From assembly GCA_964057225.1 (NCBI GenBank), contig OZ059898.1:10478001-10542000 (forward strand): a DNA stretch of 64,000 nt, read 5' to 3'. Positions within the stretch are counted from its first letter, which is position 1, and every line of letters starts with the position of its first letter. The DNA is from Auanema rhodensis (lineage: Eukaryota; Nematoda; Chromadorea; Rhabditida; Rhabditidae). The notes beneath the pieces were generated by a model, which saw only the letters and a list, made by a program, of their open reading frames with translations, searched no databases and was not told where the DNA came from. This document shows positions 35,454 through 48,479 of the stretch, piece after piece. The translations under genes and the position numbers were made by a program.

Positions 35454-36016
35454 TTCGAAAATGTTAGATTGTTTCCGAAAAATTATGAAAAGTCAAGTTC
35501 TACTGATTTGAAGAGAATTGTAAGTTTTAGAAAAGAATTAAAGTTCAGCTATCTCTACTATTAACTTATTATCGGCTAAAATAAGGTAACAGTTTTTATT
35601 GAAAGTTTCCATGATTAAGATTAAACAAAGAAAAAAAATCAAAGAGAAACACTTCTTGTTTACTTATTTGATTATAATACTTGAAATTCCAAAAACAGTA
35701 GAATAAAATTGAGAAAGAGACAAAAACAGTTGAACGATTTGAAGAGAATTGTAAGTATTAGAAAAAAAATAAAGTTTAGCTCTCTCTACTATTAACTGAT
35801 TGTCGGCTAAAATATGGTAACAGTTTTTATTAAAAGTTTCCATGATTAAGATTAAACAAAGAAAAAAAATCAAAGAGAAACACTTCTTGTTTCCTAATTT
35901 GATTATAACACTTGAAATTCCAACAAAAGTAAAGTAAAACTGTTAAAGCGAGTAAAACTGTTGAACTAAAACAGTCTTTATAAAATATAAATGATATTTT
36001 TTTTTAAAAATGAAGT

Positions 36017-36087
36017 TGCATCGGCCGGGAATCGAACCCGGGTCGCCCGCGTGGCAGGCGAGCATTCTACCACTGAACCACCGATGC
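36017..36087 (-). tRNA. tRNA-Gly-GCC: tRNA-Gly(GCC), consensus copy 27
   Basis: Intact gene closing the second 1,899-bp unit. T5 terminator. Confidence 0.96.
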
Positions 36088-36650
36088 TTCGAAAATGTTA
36101 GATTGTTTCCGAAAAATTATGAAAAGTCAAGTTCTACTGATTTGAAGAGAATTGTAAGTTTTAGAAAAGAATTAAAGTTCAGCTATCTCTACTATTAACT
36201 GATTATCGGCTAAAATAAGGTAACAGTTTTTATTGAAAGTTTCCATGATTAAGATTAAACAAAGAAAAAAAATCAAAGAGAAACACTTCTTGTTTACTTA
36301 TTTGATTATAATACTTGAAATTCCAAAAACAGTAGAATAAAATTGAGAAAGCGACAAAAGCAGTTGAAAGATTTGAAGAGAATTGTAAGTATTAGAAAAA
36401 AATTAAAGTTTAGCTCTCTCTACTATTAAATGATTGTCGGCTAAAATATGGTAACAGTTTTTATTAAAAGTTTCCATGATTAAGATTAAACAAAGAAAAA
36501 AAATCAAAGAGAAACACTTCTTGTTTCCTAATTTGATTATAACACTTGAAATTCCAACAAAAGTAAAGTAAAACTGTTAAAGCGAGTAAAACTGTTGAAC
36601 TAAAACAGTCTTTATAAAATATAAATGATATTTTTTTATAAAAATGAAGT

Positions 36651-36721
36651 TGCATCGGCCGGGAACCGAACCCGGGTCGCCCGCGTGGCAGGCGAGCATT
36701 CTACCACTGAACCACCGATGC
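36651..36721 (-). tRNA. tRNA-Gly-GCC: tRNA-Gly(GCC), copy 28, T-loop variant A58G
   Basis: The T loop is TTCGGTT. A58 normally pairs with T54 and is the m1A58 site, and it is a conserved B-box base. Only this copy has the change and it was not spread by any duplication, so it is probably recent. Stems and anticodon are intact. Confidence 0.8.
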
Positions 36722-36772
36722 TTCGAAAATGTTAGATTGTTTCCGAAAAATTATGAAAAGTCAAGTTCTACT

Positions 36773-37926
36773 GATTTGAAGAGAATTGTAAGTTTTAGAA
36801 AAGAATTAAAGTTCAGCTATCTCTACTATTAACTGATTATCGGCTAAAATAAGGTAACAGTTTTTATTGAAAGTTTCCATGATTAAGATTAAACAAAGAA
36901 AAAAATCAAAGAAAAACACTTCTTGTTTACTTATTTGATTATAATACTTGAAATTCCAAAAACAGTAGAATAAAATTGAGAAAGCGACAAAAACAGTTGA
37001 ACGATTTGAAGAGAATTGTAAGTATTAGAAAAAAATTAAAGTTTAGCTCTCTCTACTATTTAATGATTGTCGGCTAAAATATGGTAACAGTTCTTATTAA
37101 AAGTTTCCATGATTAAGATTAAACAAAGAAAAAAAATCAAAGAGAAACACTTCTTGTTTTCTAATTTGATTATAACACTTGAAATTCCAACAAAAGTAAA
37201 GTAAAACAATTCAAGCGAGTAAAACTGTTGAACGATTTGAAGACAATTGTAAGTTTTAGAAAAGAATTAAAGTTCAGCTATCTCTACTATTAACTGATTA
37301 TCGGCTAAAATAAGGTAACAGTTTTTATTGAAAGTTTCCATGATTAAGATTAAACAAAGAAAAAAAATCAAAGAGAAACACTTCTTGTTTACTTATTTGA
37401 TTATAATACTTGAAATTCCAAAAATAGTAGAATAAAATTGAGAAAGCGACAAAAACAGTTGAACGATTTGAAGAGAATTGTAAGTATTAGAAAAAAATTA
37501 AAGTTTAGCTCTCTCTACTATTTAATGATTGCCGGCTAAAATATGATAACAGTTTTTATTAAAAGTTTCCATGATTGAGATTAAACAAAGAAAAAAAATC
37601 GAAGAGAAACACTTCTTGTTTTCTAATTTGATTATAACACTTGAAATTCCAACAAAAGTAAAGTAAAACTATTCAAGCGAGTAAAACTGTTGAACGTTTT
37701 GAAGACAATTGTAAGTTGGAGAAAAAAATTAAAGTTTAGCTATCTGTACTATTAACTGATTATCGGCTAAAATAAGGTAACAGTTTTTATTGAAAGTTTC
37801 CATGATTAAGATTAAACAAAGAAAAAAAATCAAAGAGAAACACTTCTTGTTTCCTAATTTGATTATAACACTTGAAATTCCAACAAAAGTAAAGTAAAAC
37901 TGTTAAAGCGAGTAAAACTGTTGAAC
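36773..37926. repeat. satellite tract without tRNA
   Basis: Five monomers that alternate between the TGATTATCGG/AATAAGG and TAATGATTGTCGG/AATATGG subtypes, a local two-monomer rhythm. The paralogue at 46 kb lacks this tract and the cassettes on either side. Confidence 0.8.
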
Positions 37927-37976
37927 TAAAACAGTCTTTATAAAATATAAATGATATTTTTTTATAAAAATGAAGT

Positions 37977-38047
37977 TGCATCGGCCGGGAATCGAACCCG
38001 GGTCGCCCGCGTGGCAGGCGAGCATTCTACCACTGAACCACCGATGC
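37977..38047 (-). tRNA. tRNA-Gly-GCC: tRNA-Gly(GCC), consensus copy 29
   Basis: Intact gene, T5 terminator, 632 bp before the next copy. Confidence 0.96.
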
Positions 38048-38608
38048 TTCGAAAATGTTAGATTGTTTCCGAAAAATTATGAAAAGTCAAGTTCTACTGA
38101 TTTGAAGAGAATTGTAAGTTTTAGAAAAGAATTAAAGTTCAGCTATCTCTACTATTAACTGATTATCGGCTAAAATAAGGTAACAGTTTTTATTGAAAGT
38201 TTCCATGATTAAGATTAAACAAAGAAAAAAAATCAAAGAGAAACACTTCTTGTTTACTTATTTGATTATAATACTTGAAATTCCAAAAACAGTAGAATAA
38301 AATAGAGAAAGCGACGAAAAAAGTTGAGCGATTTGAAGACAATTGTAAGTTTAAAAAAAAAAATAAAGTTTAGCTCTCTCTACTATTAACTGATTGTCGG
38401 CTAAAATATGGTAACAGTTTTTATTAAAAGTTTCCATGATTAAGATTAAACAAAAAAAAAATCAAAGAGAAACACTTCTTGTTTCCTAATTTGATTATAA
38501 CACTTGAAATTCCAACAAAAGTAAAGTAAAACTGTTAAAGCGAGTGAAACTGTTGAACTAAAACAGTCTTTATAAAATATAAATGATATTTTTTTATAAA
38601 AATGAAGT

Positions 38609-38679
38609 TGCATCGGCCGGGAATCGAACCCGGGTCGCCCGCGTGGCAGGCGAGCATTCTACCACTGAACCACCGATGC
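38609..38679 (-). tRNA. tRNA-Gly-GCC: tRNA-Gly(GCC), consensus copy 30
   Basis: Intact gene. The left monomer has AAAGCGAGTGAAACTG, a marker shared with 46691, its counterpart 8,082 bp downstream. Confidence 0.96.
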
Positions 38680-39703
38680 TTCGAAAATGTTAGATTGTTT
38701 CCGAAAAATTATGAAAAGTCAAGTTCTACTGATTTGAAGAGAATTGTAAGTTTTAGAAAAGAATTAAAGTTCAGCTATCTCTACTATTAACTGATTATCG
38801 GCTAAAATAAGGTAACAGTTTTTATTGAAAGTTTCCATGATTAAGATTAAACAAAGAAAATAAATCAAAGAGAAACACTTCTTGTTTACTTATTTGATTA
38901 TAATACTTGAAATTCCAAAAACACTAGAATAAAATTGAGAAAGCGACAAAAACAGTTGAACGATTTGAAGAGAATTGTAAGTATTAGAAAAAAATTAAAG
39001 TTTAGCTCTCTCTACTATTTAATGATTGTCGGCTAAAATATGGTAACAGTTTTTATTAAAAGTTTCCATGATTAAGATTAAACAAAGAAAAAAAATCAAA
39101 GAGAAACACTTCTTGTTTACTTATTTGATTATAATACTTGAAATTCCAAAAACAGTAGAATAAAATTGAGAAAGCGACAAAAACAGTTGAACGATTTGAA
39201 GAGAATTGTAAGTATTAGAAAAAAATTAAAGTTTAGCTCTCTCTACTATTTAATGATTGTCGGCTAAAATATGGTAACAGTTTTTATTAAAAGTTTCCAT
39301 GATTAAGATTAAACAAAGAAAATAAATCAAAGAGAAACACTTCTTGTTTACTTATTTGATTATAATACTTGAAATTCCAAAAACAGTAGAATAAAATTGA
39401 GAAAGCGACAAAAACAGTTGAACGATTTGAAGAGAATTGTAAGTATTAGAAAAAAATTAAAGTTTAGCTCTCTCTTCTATTAACTGATTGTCGGCTAAAA
39501 TATGGTAACAGTTTTTATTAAAAGTTTCCATGATTAAAATTAAACAAAGAAAAAAATCAAAGAGAAACACTTCTTGTTTACTAATTTGATTATAACACTT
39601 GAAAATCCAACAAAAGTAAAATAAAACTGTGAAAGCGGGTAAAACTGTTGAACTAAAACAGTCTTTATAAAATATAAATGATATTTTTTTATAAAAGTGA
39701 AGT

Positions 39704-39774
39704 TGCATCGGCCGGGAATCGAACCCGGGTCGCCCGCGTGGCAGGCGAGCATTCTACCACTGAACCACCGATGC
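39704..39774 (-). tRNA. tRNA-Gly-GCC: tRNA-Gly(GCC), consensus copy 31
   Basis: Intact gene that reverts to the T4 terminator and the GAAAGCGGGT monomer subtype, unlike its left neighbours. This marks a switch back to the lineage seen before 29.7 kb, presumably a block junction near 39.5 kb. Confidence 0.96.
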
Positions 39775-39825
39775 TTCGAAAATGTTAGATTGTTTCCGAA
39801 AAACTATGAAAAGTCAAGTTCTACT

Positions 39826-42364
39826 GATTTGAAGAGAATTGTAAGTTTTAGAAAATAATTAAAAATTAGTTCTCTCTACTATTAACTGATTGTCGGCTAA
39901 AATATGGTAACAGTTTTTATGAAAAGTTTCCATGATTAGGATTAAACAAAAAAAAAGAGTTAAAAAGAAACACTTCTTGTTTACTTACTTGATTATAATA
40001 CTTGAAATTCCAAAAACAGTAGAATAAAATAGAGAAAGCGACATAAACAGTTGAACGATTTGAAGAGAATTGTAAGTTTTAGAAAATAATTAAAAATTAG
40101 TTCTCTCTACTATTAACTGATTGTCGGCTAAAATATGGTAACAGTTTTTATAAAAAGGTTCCATGATTAGGATTAAACAAAAAAAAGAATCAAAAAGAAA
40201 CACTTCTTGTTTACTTACTTGATTATAATACTTGAAATTTAAAAAAAAAGTAAAAAACAATTGAGAAAGCAACATAAACAGTTGAACGATTTGAAGAGAA
40301 TTGTAAGTTTTAGAAAAGAATTAAAGTTCAGCTATCTCTACTTTTAACTGATTAACGGCTAAAATAAGGTAACAGTTTTTATTGAAAGTTTCCGTGATTA
40401 AGATTAAACAAAGAAAAAAATCAAAGAGAAACACTTCTTGTTTACTTATTTGATTATAATACTTAAAATTCCAAAAACAGTAGAATAAAATAGAGAAAGC
40501 GACCGAAAAAGTTGAACGATTTGAAGAGAATTGTAAGTTTTAGAAAAGAATTAAAGTTCAGCTATCTCTACTATTAACTGATTATCGGCTAAAATAAGGT
40601 AACAGTTTTTATAAAAAGGTTCCATGATTAGGATTAAACAAAAAAAAGAATCAAAAAGAAACACTTCTTGTTTACTTACTTGATTATAATACTTGAAATT
40701 CAAAAAAAAAGTAAAAAACAATTGAGAAAGCAACATAAACAGTTGAACGATTTGAAGAGAATTGTAAGTTTTAGAAAAGAATTAAAGTTCAGCTATCTCT
40801 ACTTTTAACTGATTAACGGCTAAAATAAGGTAACAGTTTTTATTGAAAGTTTCCGTGATTAAGATTAAACAAAGAAAAAAAATCAAAGAGAAACACTTCT
40901 TGTTTACTAATTTGATTATAATGCTTGAAATTCCAAAAACAGTAGAATAAAATAGAGAAAGCGATGAAAAAAATTGAACGATTTGAAGAGAATTGTAAGT
41001 TTTAAAAAAGAAATAAAGTTCAGCTATCTCTACCATTGACTGATTATCGGCTAAAATAAGGTAACAGTTTTTATTGAAAGTTTCCATAATTAAGATTAAA
41101 CAAAGAAAAAAAATCGAAGAGAAACACTTCTTGTTTACTTATTTGATTATAATACTTGAAATTCTAAAAACAGTAGAATAAAATTGAGAAAGCGACAAAA
41201 ACAGTTGAACGATTTGAAGAGAATTGTAAGTATTAGAAAAAAATTAAAGTTTAGCTCTCTCTACTATTTAATGATTGTCGGCTAAAATATGGTAACAGTT
41301 TTTATTAAAAGTTTCCATGATTAAGATTAAACAAAGAAAAATAATCAAAGAGAAACACATCTTGTTTTCTAATTCGATTATAACAGTTGAAATTCCAACA
41401 AAAGTAAAGTAAAACTATTCAAGCGAGTAAGACTGTTGAACGATTTGAAGAGAATTGTAAGTATTAGAAAAAAATTAAAGTTTAGCTCTCTCTACTATTT
41501 AATGATTGTCGGCTAAAATATGGTAACAGTTTTTATTAAAAGTTTCCATGACTAAGATTAAACAAAGAAAAGAATCAAAGAGAAACACTTCTTGTTTACT
41601 TACTTGATTATAATACTTGAAATTCGAAAAAAAGTAAAAAACAATTGAGAATGCGACATAAACAGTTGAACGATTTGAAGAGAATTGTAAGTTTTAGAAA
41701 AGAATTAAAGTTCAGCTATCTCTACTTTTAACTGATTAACGGCTAAAATAAGGTAACAGTTTTTATTGAAAGTTTCCGTGATTAAGATTAAACAAAGAAA
41801 AAAAATCAAAGAGAAACACTTCTTGTTTACTAATTTCATTATAATGCTTGAAATTCCAAAAACAGTAGAATAAAATAGAAAAAGCGACGAAAAAAATTGA
41901 ACGATTTGAAGAGAATTGTAAGTTTTAAAAAAGAATTAAAGTTCAGCTATCTCTACCATTGACTGATTATCGGCTAAAATAAGGTAACAGTTTTTATTGA
42001 AAGTTTCCGTGATTAAGATTAAACAAAGTAGAAAAAATCAAAGAGAAACACTTCTTGTTTACTTATTTGATTATAACACTTGAAATTCCAACAAAAGTAA
42101 AGTAAAACTGTTAAAGCGAGTAAAACTGTTGAACGATTTGAAGACAATTGTAAGTTGAAGAAAAAAATTAAAGTTCAGCTCTCTCTACTATTAACTGATT
42201 GACTTCTAAAATATGGTAACAGTTTTTATTAAAAGTTTCCATGATTAAAATTAAACAAAGAAAAAAATCAAAGAGAAACACTTCTTGTTTACTAATTTGA
42301 TTATAACACTTGAAAATCCAACAAAAGTAAAATAAAACTGTGAAAGCGGGTAAAACTGTTGAAC
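39826..42364. repeat. satellite tract without tRNA, paralogue of 22-28 kb
   Basis: About eleven monomers. From about 40,440 to 41,750 the order matches 22,130-23,440, and from about 41,760 it matches 28,080 onward, including CACATCTTG, CATGACTAAG and CCATAATTAAG markers. It is a shortened second copy of the tRNA-free region. Confidence 0.82.
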
Positions 42365-42414
42365 TAAAACAGTCTTTATAAAATATAAATGATATTTTTT
42401 TATAAAAGTGAAGT

Positions 42415-42475
42415 TGCATCGGCCGGGAATCGAACCGCGTGGCAGGCGAGCATTCTACCACTGAACCACCGATGC
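42415..42475 (-). pseudogene. tRNA-Gly pseudogene, copy 32, 10-nt internal deletion
   Basis: Third example of the 61-nt remnant, matching 28725 at an offset of 13,690 bp, with the same TTGACTTCTAAAATATGG marker in the left monomer. Confidence 0.9.
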
Positions 42476-42650
42476 TTCGAAAATGTTAGATTGTTTCCGA
42501 AAAACTATGAAAAGTCAAGTTCTACTGATTTGAAGAGAATTGTAAGTTTTAGAAAATAATTAAAAATTAGTTCTCTCTACTATTAACTGATTGTCGGCTA
42601 AAATATGGTAACAGTTCTTATAAAAAGTTTCCATGATTAGGATTAAACAA

Positions 42651-42687
42651 TGTTTTGCCTTTTGTTGGAATTTCAAGTGTTATAATC
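42651..42687. repeat. inverted scrap of satellite monomer, copy 3
   Basis: Same 37-bp inverted segment as 28961-28997, at the 13,690-bp offset and again just right of the deleted tRNA. The direct partner GATTATAATACTTGAAATT follows, so the hairpin potential is conserved. Confidence 0.85.
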
Positions 42688-43064
42688 AAAAAGAAACACT
42701 TCTTGTTTACTTACTTGATTATAATACTTGAAATTCAAAAAAAAAGTAAAAAACAATTGAGAAAGCAACATAAACAGTTAAACGATTTGAAGAGAATTGT
42801 AAGTTTTAGAAAAGAATTAAAGTTCAGCTCTCTCTACTTTTAACTGATTAACGGCTAAAATAAGGTAACAGTTTTTATTGAAAGTTTCCGTGATTAAGAT
42901 TAAACAAAGAAAAAAAATCAAAGAGAAACACTTCTTGTTTACTAATTTGATTATAACACTTGAAATTCCAACAAAAGTAAAGTAAAACTGTTAAAACGAG
43001 TACAACTGTTGAACTAAAACAGTCTTTATAAAATATAAATGATATTTTTTTATAAAAATGGAGT

Positions 43065-43135
43065 TGCATCGGCCGGGAATCGAACCCGGGTCGCCCGCGT
43101 GGCAGGCGAGCATTCTACCACTGAACCACCGATGC
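43065..43135 (-). tRNA. tRNA-Gly-GCC: tRNA-Gly(GCC), consensus copy 33
   Basis: Intact gene, counterpart of 30258. The trailer has a private change (ACTCCAT before the T-run), and the left monomer reads GAGTACAACTG. Confidence 0.96.
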
Positions 43136-43929
43136 TTCGAAAATGTTAGATTGTTTCCGAAAAATTATGAAAAGTCAAGTTCTACTGATTTGAAGAGAAT
43201 TGTAAGTTTTAGAAAAGAATTAAAGTTCAGCTATCTCTACTATTAACTGATTATCGGCTAAAATAAGGTAACAGTTTTTATTGAAAGTTTCCATGATTAA
43301 GATTAAACAAAGAAAAAAAATCAAAGAGAAACACTTCTTGTTTACTTATTTGATTATAATACTTGAAATTCCAAAAACAGTAGAATAAAATAGAGAAAGC
43401 GACGAAAAAAGTTGAGCGATTTGAAGACAATTGTAAGTTTAAGAAAAAAAATAAAGTTTAGCTCTCTCTACTATTAACTGATTGTCGGCTAAAATATGGT
43501 AACAGTTTTTATTAAAAGTTTCCATGATTAAGATTAAACAAAGAAAAAAAATCAAAAAGAAACACTTCTTGTTTCCTAATTTGATTATAATACTTGAAAT
43601 TCCAACAAAAGTAAAGTAAAACTGTTGAAGCGAGTAAAACTGTTGAACGATTTGAAGACAATTGTAAGTTTTAGAGAACAATTAAAGTTTAGCTCTCTCT
43701 ACTATTAACTGATTGTCGGCTAAAATATGGTAACAGTTTTTATTAAAAGTTTCCATGATTAAGATTAAACAAAGAAAAAAAATCAAAGAGAAACACTTCT
43801 TGTTCACTAATTTGTTTATAACACTTGAAAATCCAACAAAAGTAAAATAAAACTGTGAAAGCGGGTAAAACTGTTGAACTAAAACAGTCTTTATAAAATA
43901 TAAATGATATTTTTTTAGAAAAGTGAAGT

Positions 43930-44000
43930 TGCATCGGCCGGGAATCGAACCCGGGTCGCCCGCGTGGCAGGCGAGCATTCTACCACTGAACCACCGATGC
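43930..44000 (-). tRNA. tRNA-Gly-GCC: tRNA-Gly(GCC), consensus copy 34
   Basis: Intact gene in the position of 31123, but with a different trailer: T4 then CTAAAAAAA (+ strand TTTTTTTAGAAAAGTGAAG). This trailer is shared with 52461, 58924, 62040 and 63770, so the cassette edge was exchanged here. Confidence 0.96.
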
Positions 44001-44794
44001 TTCGAAAATGTTAGATTGTTTCCGAAAAATTATGAAAAGGCAAGTTCTACTGATTTGAAGAGAATTGTAAGTTTTAGAAAATAATTAAAAATTAGTTCTC
44101 TCTACTATTAACTGATTGTCGGCTAAAATATGGTAACATTTTTTATAAAAAGTTTCCATGATTAGGATTAAACAAAAAAAAAGAATCAAAAAGAAACACT
44201 TCTTGTTTTCTTATTTGATTATAATACTTGAAATTCGAAAAAAAGTAAAAAACAATTGAGAAAGCGACATAAACAGTTGAACGATTTGAAGAGAATTGTA
44301 AGTTTTAGAAAAGAATTAAAGTTCAGCTATCTGTACTATTAACTGATTATCGGCTAAAATAAGGTAACAGTTTTTATTGAAAGTTTCCATAATTAAGATT
44401 AAACAAAGAAAAAAAATCAAAGAGAAACACTTCTTGTTTACTTATTTGATTATAATACTTGAAATTCTTAAAAACAGTAGAATAAAATTGAGAAAGCGAC
44501 AAAAACAGTTGAACGATTTGAAGAGAATTGTAAGTATTAGAAAAAAATTAAAGTTTAGCTCTCTCTACTATTTAATGATTGTCGGCTAAAATATGGTAAT
44601 AGTTTTTATTAAAAGTTTCCATGATTAGGATTAAACAAAAAAAAGAATCAAAAAGAAACACTTCTTGTTTCCTAATTTGATTATAACACTTGAAATTCCA
44701 ACAAAAGTAAAGTAAAACTGTTAAAGCGAGTAAAACTGTTGAACTAAAACAGTCTTTATAAAATATAAATGATATTTTTTTTTAAAAATGAAGT

Positions 44795-44862
44795 TGCATC
44801 GGCCGGGAATCGAACCCGGGTCGCCAGCGTATGCGAGCATTCTACCACTGAACCACCGATGC
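44795..44862 (-). pseudogene. tRNA-Gly pseudogene, copy 35, anticodon loop lost
   Basis: Third 68-nt anticodon-less copy, 11,942 bp after 32853. The A and B boxes remain perfect. Confidence 0.9.
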
Positions 44863-45425
44863 TTCGAAAATGTTAGATTGTTTCCGAAAAATTATGAAAA
44901 GTCAAGTTCTACTGATTTGAAGAGAATTGTAAGTTTTAGAAAAGAATTAAAGTTCAGCTATCTCTACTATTAACTGATTATCGGCTAAAATAAGGTAGCA
45001 GTTTTTATTGAAAGTTTCCATGATTAAGATTAAACAAAGAAAAAAAATCAAAGAGAAACACTTCTTGTTTACTTATTTGATTTTAATTCTTGAAATTCCA
45101 AAAACAGTAGAATAAATTAGAGAAAGCGACGAAAAAAGTTGAGCGATTTGAAGACAATTGTAAGTTTAAGACAAAAAATAAAGTTTAGCTCTCTCTACTA
45201 TTAACTGATTGTCGGCTGAAATATGGTAACAGTTTTTATTAAAAGTTTCCATGATTAAGATTAAACAAAGAAAAAAAATCAAAGAGAAACACTTCTTGTT
45301 TCCTAATTCGATTATAACACTTGAAATTCCAACAAAAGTAAAGTAAAACTGTTAAAGCGAGTAAAACTGTTGAACTAAAACAGTCTTTATAAAATATAAA
45401 TGATATTTTTTTTTAAAAATGAAGT

Positions 45426-45496
45426 TGCATCGGCCGGGAATCGTACCCGGGTCGCCCGCGTGGCAGGCGAGCATTCTACCACTGAACCACCGATGC
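45426..45496 (-). tRNA. tRNA-Gly-GCC: tRNA-Gly(GCC), copy 36, T-loop variant U55A, probably inactive
   Basis: Third U55A copy, counterpart of 33484. The adjoining right monomer reads ATTGACTGATTATCGG and lacks the ACTTATTATC variant of the other two. Confidence 0.75.
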
Positions 45497-46059
45497 TTCG
45501 AAAATGTTAGATTGTTTCCGAAAAATTATGAAAAGTCAAGTTCTACTGATTTGAAGAGAATTGTAAGTTTTAGAAAAGAATTAAAGTTCAGCTATCTCTA
45601 CTATTGACTGATTATCGGCTAAAATAAGGTAACAGTTTTTATTGAAAGTTTCCATGATTAAGATTAAACAAAGAAAAAAAATCAAAGAGAAACACTTCTT
45701 GTTTACTTATTTGATTATAATACTTGAAATTCCAAAAACAGTAGAATAAAATTGAGAAAGCGACAAAAACAGTTGAACGATTTGAAGAGAATTGTAAGTA
45801 TTAGAAAAAAAATAAAGTTTAGCTCTCTCTACTATTAACTGATTGTCGGCTAAAATATGGTAACAGTTTTTATTAAAAGTTTCCATGATTAAGATTAAAC
45901 AAAGAAAAAAAATCAAAGAGAAACACTTCTTGTTTTCTAATTTGATTATAACACTTGAAATTCCAACAAAAGTAAAGTAAAACTGTTAAAGCGAGTAAAA
46001 CTGTTGAACTAAAACAGTCTTTATAAAATATAAATGATATTTTTTTTTAAAAATGAAGT

Positions 46060-46130
46060 TGCATCGGCCGGGAATCGAACCCGGGTCGCCCGCGTGGCAG
46101 GCGAGCATTCTACCACTGAACCACCGATGC
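46060..46130 (-). tRNA. tRNA-Gly-GCC: tRNA-Gly(GCC), consensus copy 37
   Basis: Intact counterpart of 34118 and 36017, T5 terminator. Confidence 0.96.
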
Positions 46131-46690
46131 TTCGAAAATGTTAGATTGTTTCCGAAAAATTATGAAAAGTCAAGTTCTACTGATTTGAAGAGAATTGTAA
46201 GTTTTAGAAAAGAATTAAAGTTCAGCTATCTCTACTATTAACTGATTATCGGCTAAAATAAGGTAACAGTTTTTATTGAAAGTTTCCATGATTAAGATTA
46301 AACAAAGAAAAAAAATCAAAGAGAAACACTTCTTGTTTACTTATTTGATTATAATACTTGAAATTCCAAAAACAGTAGAATAAAATAGAGAAAGCGACGA
46401 AAAAAGTTGAGCGATTTGAAGACAATTGTAAGTTTAAGAAAAAAAATAAAGTTTAGCTCTCTCTACTATTAACTGATTGTCGGCTAAAATATGGTAACAG
46501 TTTTTATTAAAAGTTTCCATGATTAAGATTAAACAAAAAAAAATCAAAGAGAAACACTTCTTGTTTCCTAATTTGATTATAACACTTGAAATTCCAACAA
46601 AAGTAAAGTAAAACTGTTAAAGCGAGTGAAACTGTTGAACTAAAACAGTCTTTATAAAATATAAATGATATTTTTTTATAAAAATGAAGT

Positions 46691-46761
46691 TGCATCGGCC
46701 GGGAATCGAACCCGGGTCGCCCGCGTGGCAGGCGAGCATTCTACCACTGAACCACCGATGC
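46691..46761 (-). tRNA. tRNA-Gly-GCC: tRNA-Gly(GCC), consensus copy 38
   Basis: Intact counterpart of 38609. In this block it follows the 46060 gene directly, while in the other block the cassettes at 36651 and 37977 lie between. Confidence 0.96.
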
Positions 46762-46812
46762 TTCGAAAATGTTAGATTGTTTCCGAAAAATTATGAAAAG
46801 TCAAGTTCTACT

Positions 46813-48429
46813 GATTTGAAGAGAATTGTAAGTTTTAGAAAAGAATTAAAGTTCAGCTATCTCTACTATTAACTGATTATCGGCTAAAATAAGGTAACAG
46901 TTTTTATTGAAAGTTTCCATGATTAAGATTAAACAAAGAAAATAAATCAAAGAGAAACACTTCTTGTTTACTTATTTGATTATAATACTTGAAATTCCAA
47001 AAACACTAGAATAAAATTGAGAAAGCGACAAAAACAGTTGAACGATTTGAAGAGAATTGTAAGTATTAGAAAAAAATTAAAGTTTAGCTCTCTCTACTAT
47101 TTAATGATTGTCGGCTAAAATATGGTAACAGTTTTTATTAAAAGTTTCCATGATTAAGATTAAACAAAGAAAAAAAATCAAAGAGAAACACTTCTTGTTT
47201 ACTTATTTGATTATAATACTTGAAATTCCAAAAACAGTAGAATAAAATTGAGAAAGCGACAAAAACAGTTGAACGATTTGAAGAGAATTGTAAGTATTAG
47301 AAAAAAAATAAAGTTTAGCTCTCTCTACTATTTAATGATTGTCGGCTAAAATATGGTAACAGTTTTTATTAAAAGTTTCCATGATTAAGATTAAACAAAG
47401 AAAAAAAATCAAAGAGAAACACTTCTTGTTTACTTATTTGATTATAATACTTGAAATTCCAAAAACAGTAGAATAAAATTGAGAAAGCGACAAAAACAGT
47501 TTAACGATTTGAAGAGAATTGTAAGTATTAGAAAAAAATTAAAGTTTAGCTCTCTCTACTATTTAATGATTGTCGGCTAAAATATGATAACAGTTTTTAT
47601 TAAAAGTTTCCATGATTGAGATTAAACAAAGAAAAAAAATCAAAGAGAAACACTTCTTGTTTTCTAATTTGATTATAACACTTGAAATTCCAACAAAAGT
47701 AAAGTAAAACTATTCAAGCGAGTAAAACTGTTGAACGATTTGAAGACAATTGTAAGTTGAAGAAAAAAATTAAAGTTTAGCTATCTGTACTATTAACTGA
47801 TTATCGGCTAAAATAAGGTAACAGTTTTTATTGAAAGTTTCCATGATTAAGATTAAACAAAGAAAAAAAATCAAAGAGAAACACTTCTTGTTTCCTAATT
47901 TGATTATAACACTTGAAATTCCAACAAAAGTAAAGTAAAACTATTCAAGCGAGCAAGACTGTTGAACGATTTGAAGACAATTGTAAGTTGAAGAAAAAAA
48001 TTAAAGTTTAGCTCTCTCTACTATTAACTGATTGTCGGCTAAAATATGGTAACAGTTTTTATTAAAAGTTTCCATGATTAAGATTAAACAAAGAAAAAAA
48101 ATCAAAGAGAAACACTTCTTGTTTTCTAATTTGATTATAACACTTGAAATTCCAACAAAAGTAAAGTAAAACTATTCAAGCGAGTAAAACTGTTGAACGA
48201 TTTGAAGACAATTGTAAGTATTAGAAAAAAATTAAAGTTTAGCTCTCTCTACTATTTAATGATTGTCGGCTAAAATATGGTAACAGTTTTTATTAAAAGT
48301 TTCCATGATTAAGATTAAACAAAGAAAAAAAATCAAAGAGAAACACTTCTTGTTTACTTATTTGATTATAATACTTGAAATTCCAAAAACAGTAAAGTAA
48401 AACTGTTAAAGCGAGTAAAACTGTTGAAC
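46813..48429. repeat. satellite tract without tRNA
   Basis: Seven monomers, several of the CTATTTAATGATTGTCGG subtype in a row (about 47,090, 47,330 and 47,560), followed by units ending ACTATTCAAGCGAG. The left edge of the 6,463-bp duplication lies inside it. Confidence 0.8.
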
Positions 48430-48479
48430 TAAAACAGTCTTTATAAAATATAAATGATATTTTTTTATAAAAATGAAGT

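Larger units (their letters stand above)
32435..36240. repeat. 1,899-bp tandem duplication (three tRNA loci per unit)
   Basis: About 32,435-34,333 recurs at 34,334-36,232. Each unit has an anticodon-less copy, a U55A copy and an intact copy in that order. The period is exactly 3x172 - 3 + 6x231. Differences are few, for example CCGAAAAATT / CCGAAAGATT in the leader of the anticodon-less copies. Confidence 0.9.
40440..47290. repeat. shortened segmental paralogue of the 22-39 kb region
   Basis: Landmarks match at stepwise offsets. 27,092/40,782 and 28,478/42,168 differ by 13,690. 30,068/42,875 and 30,875/43,682 differ by 12,807. 32,435/44,377 and 34,111/46,053 differ by 11,942. 38,602/46,684 differ by 8,082. 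Each step is explained by a tandem unit (882, 865, 1,899 bp and so on) present once here and twice or more in the other copy. Confidence 0.85.
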
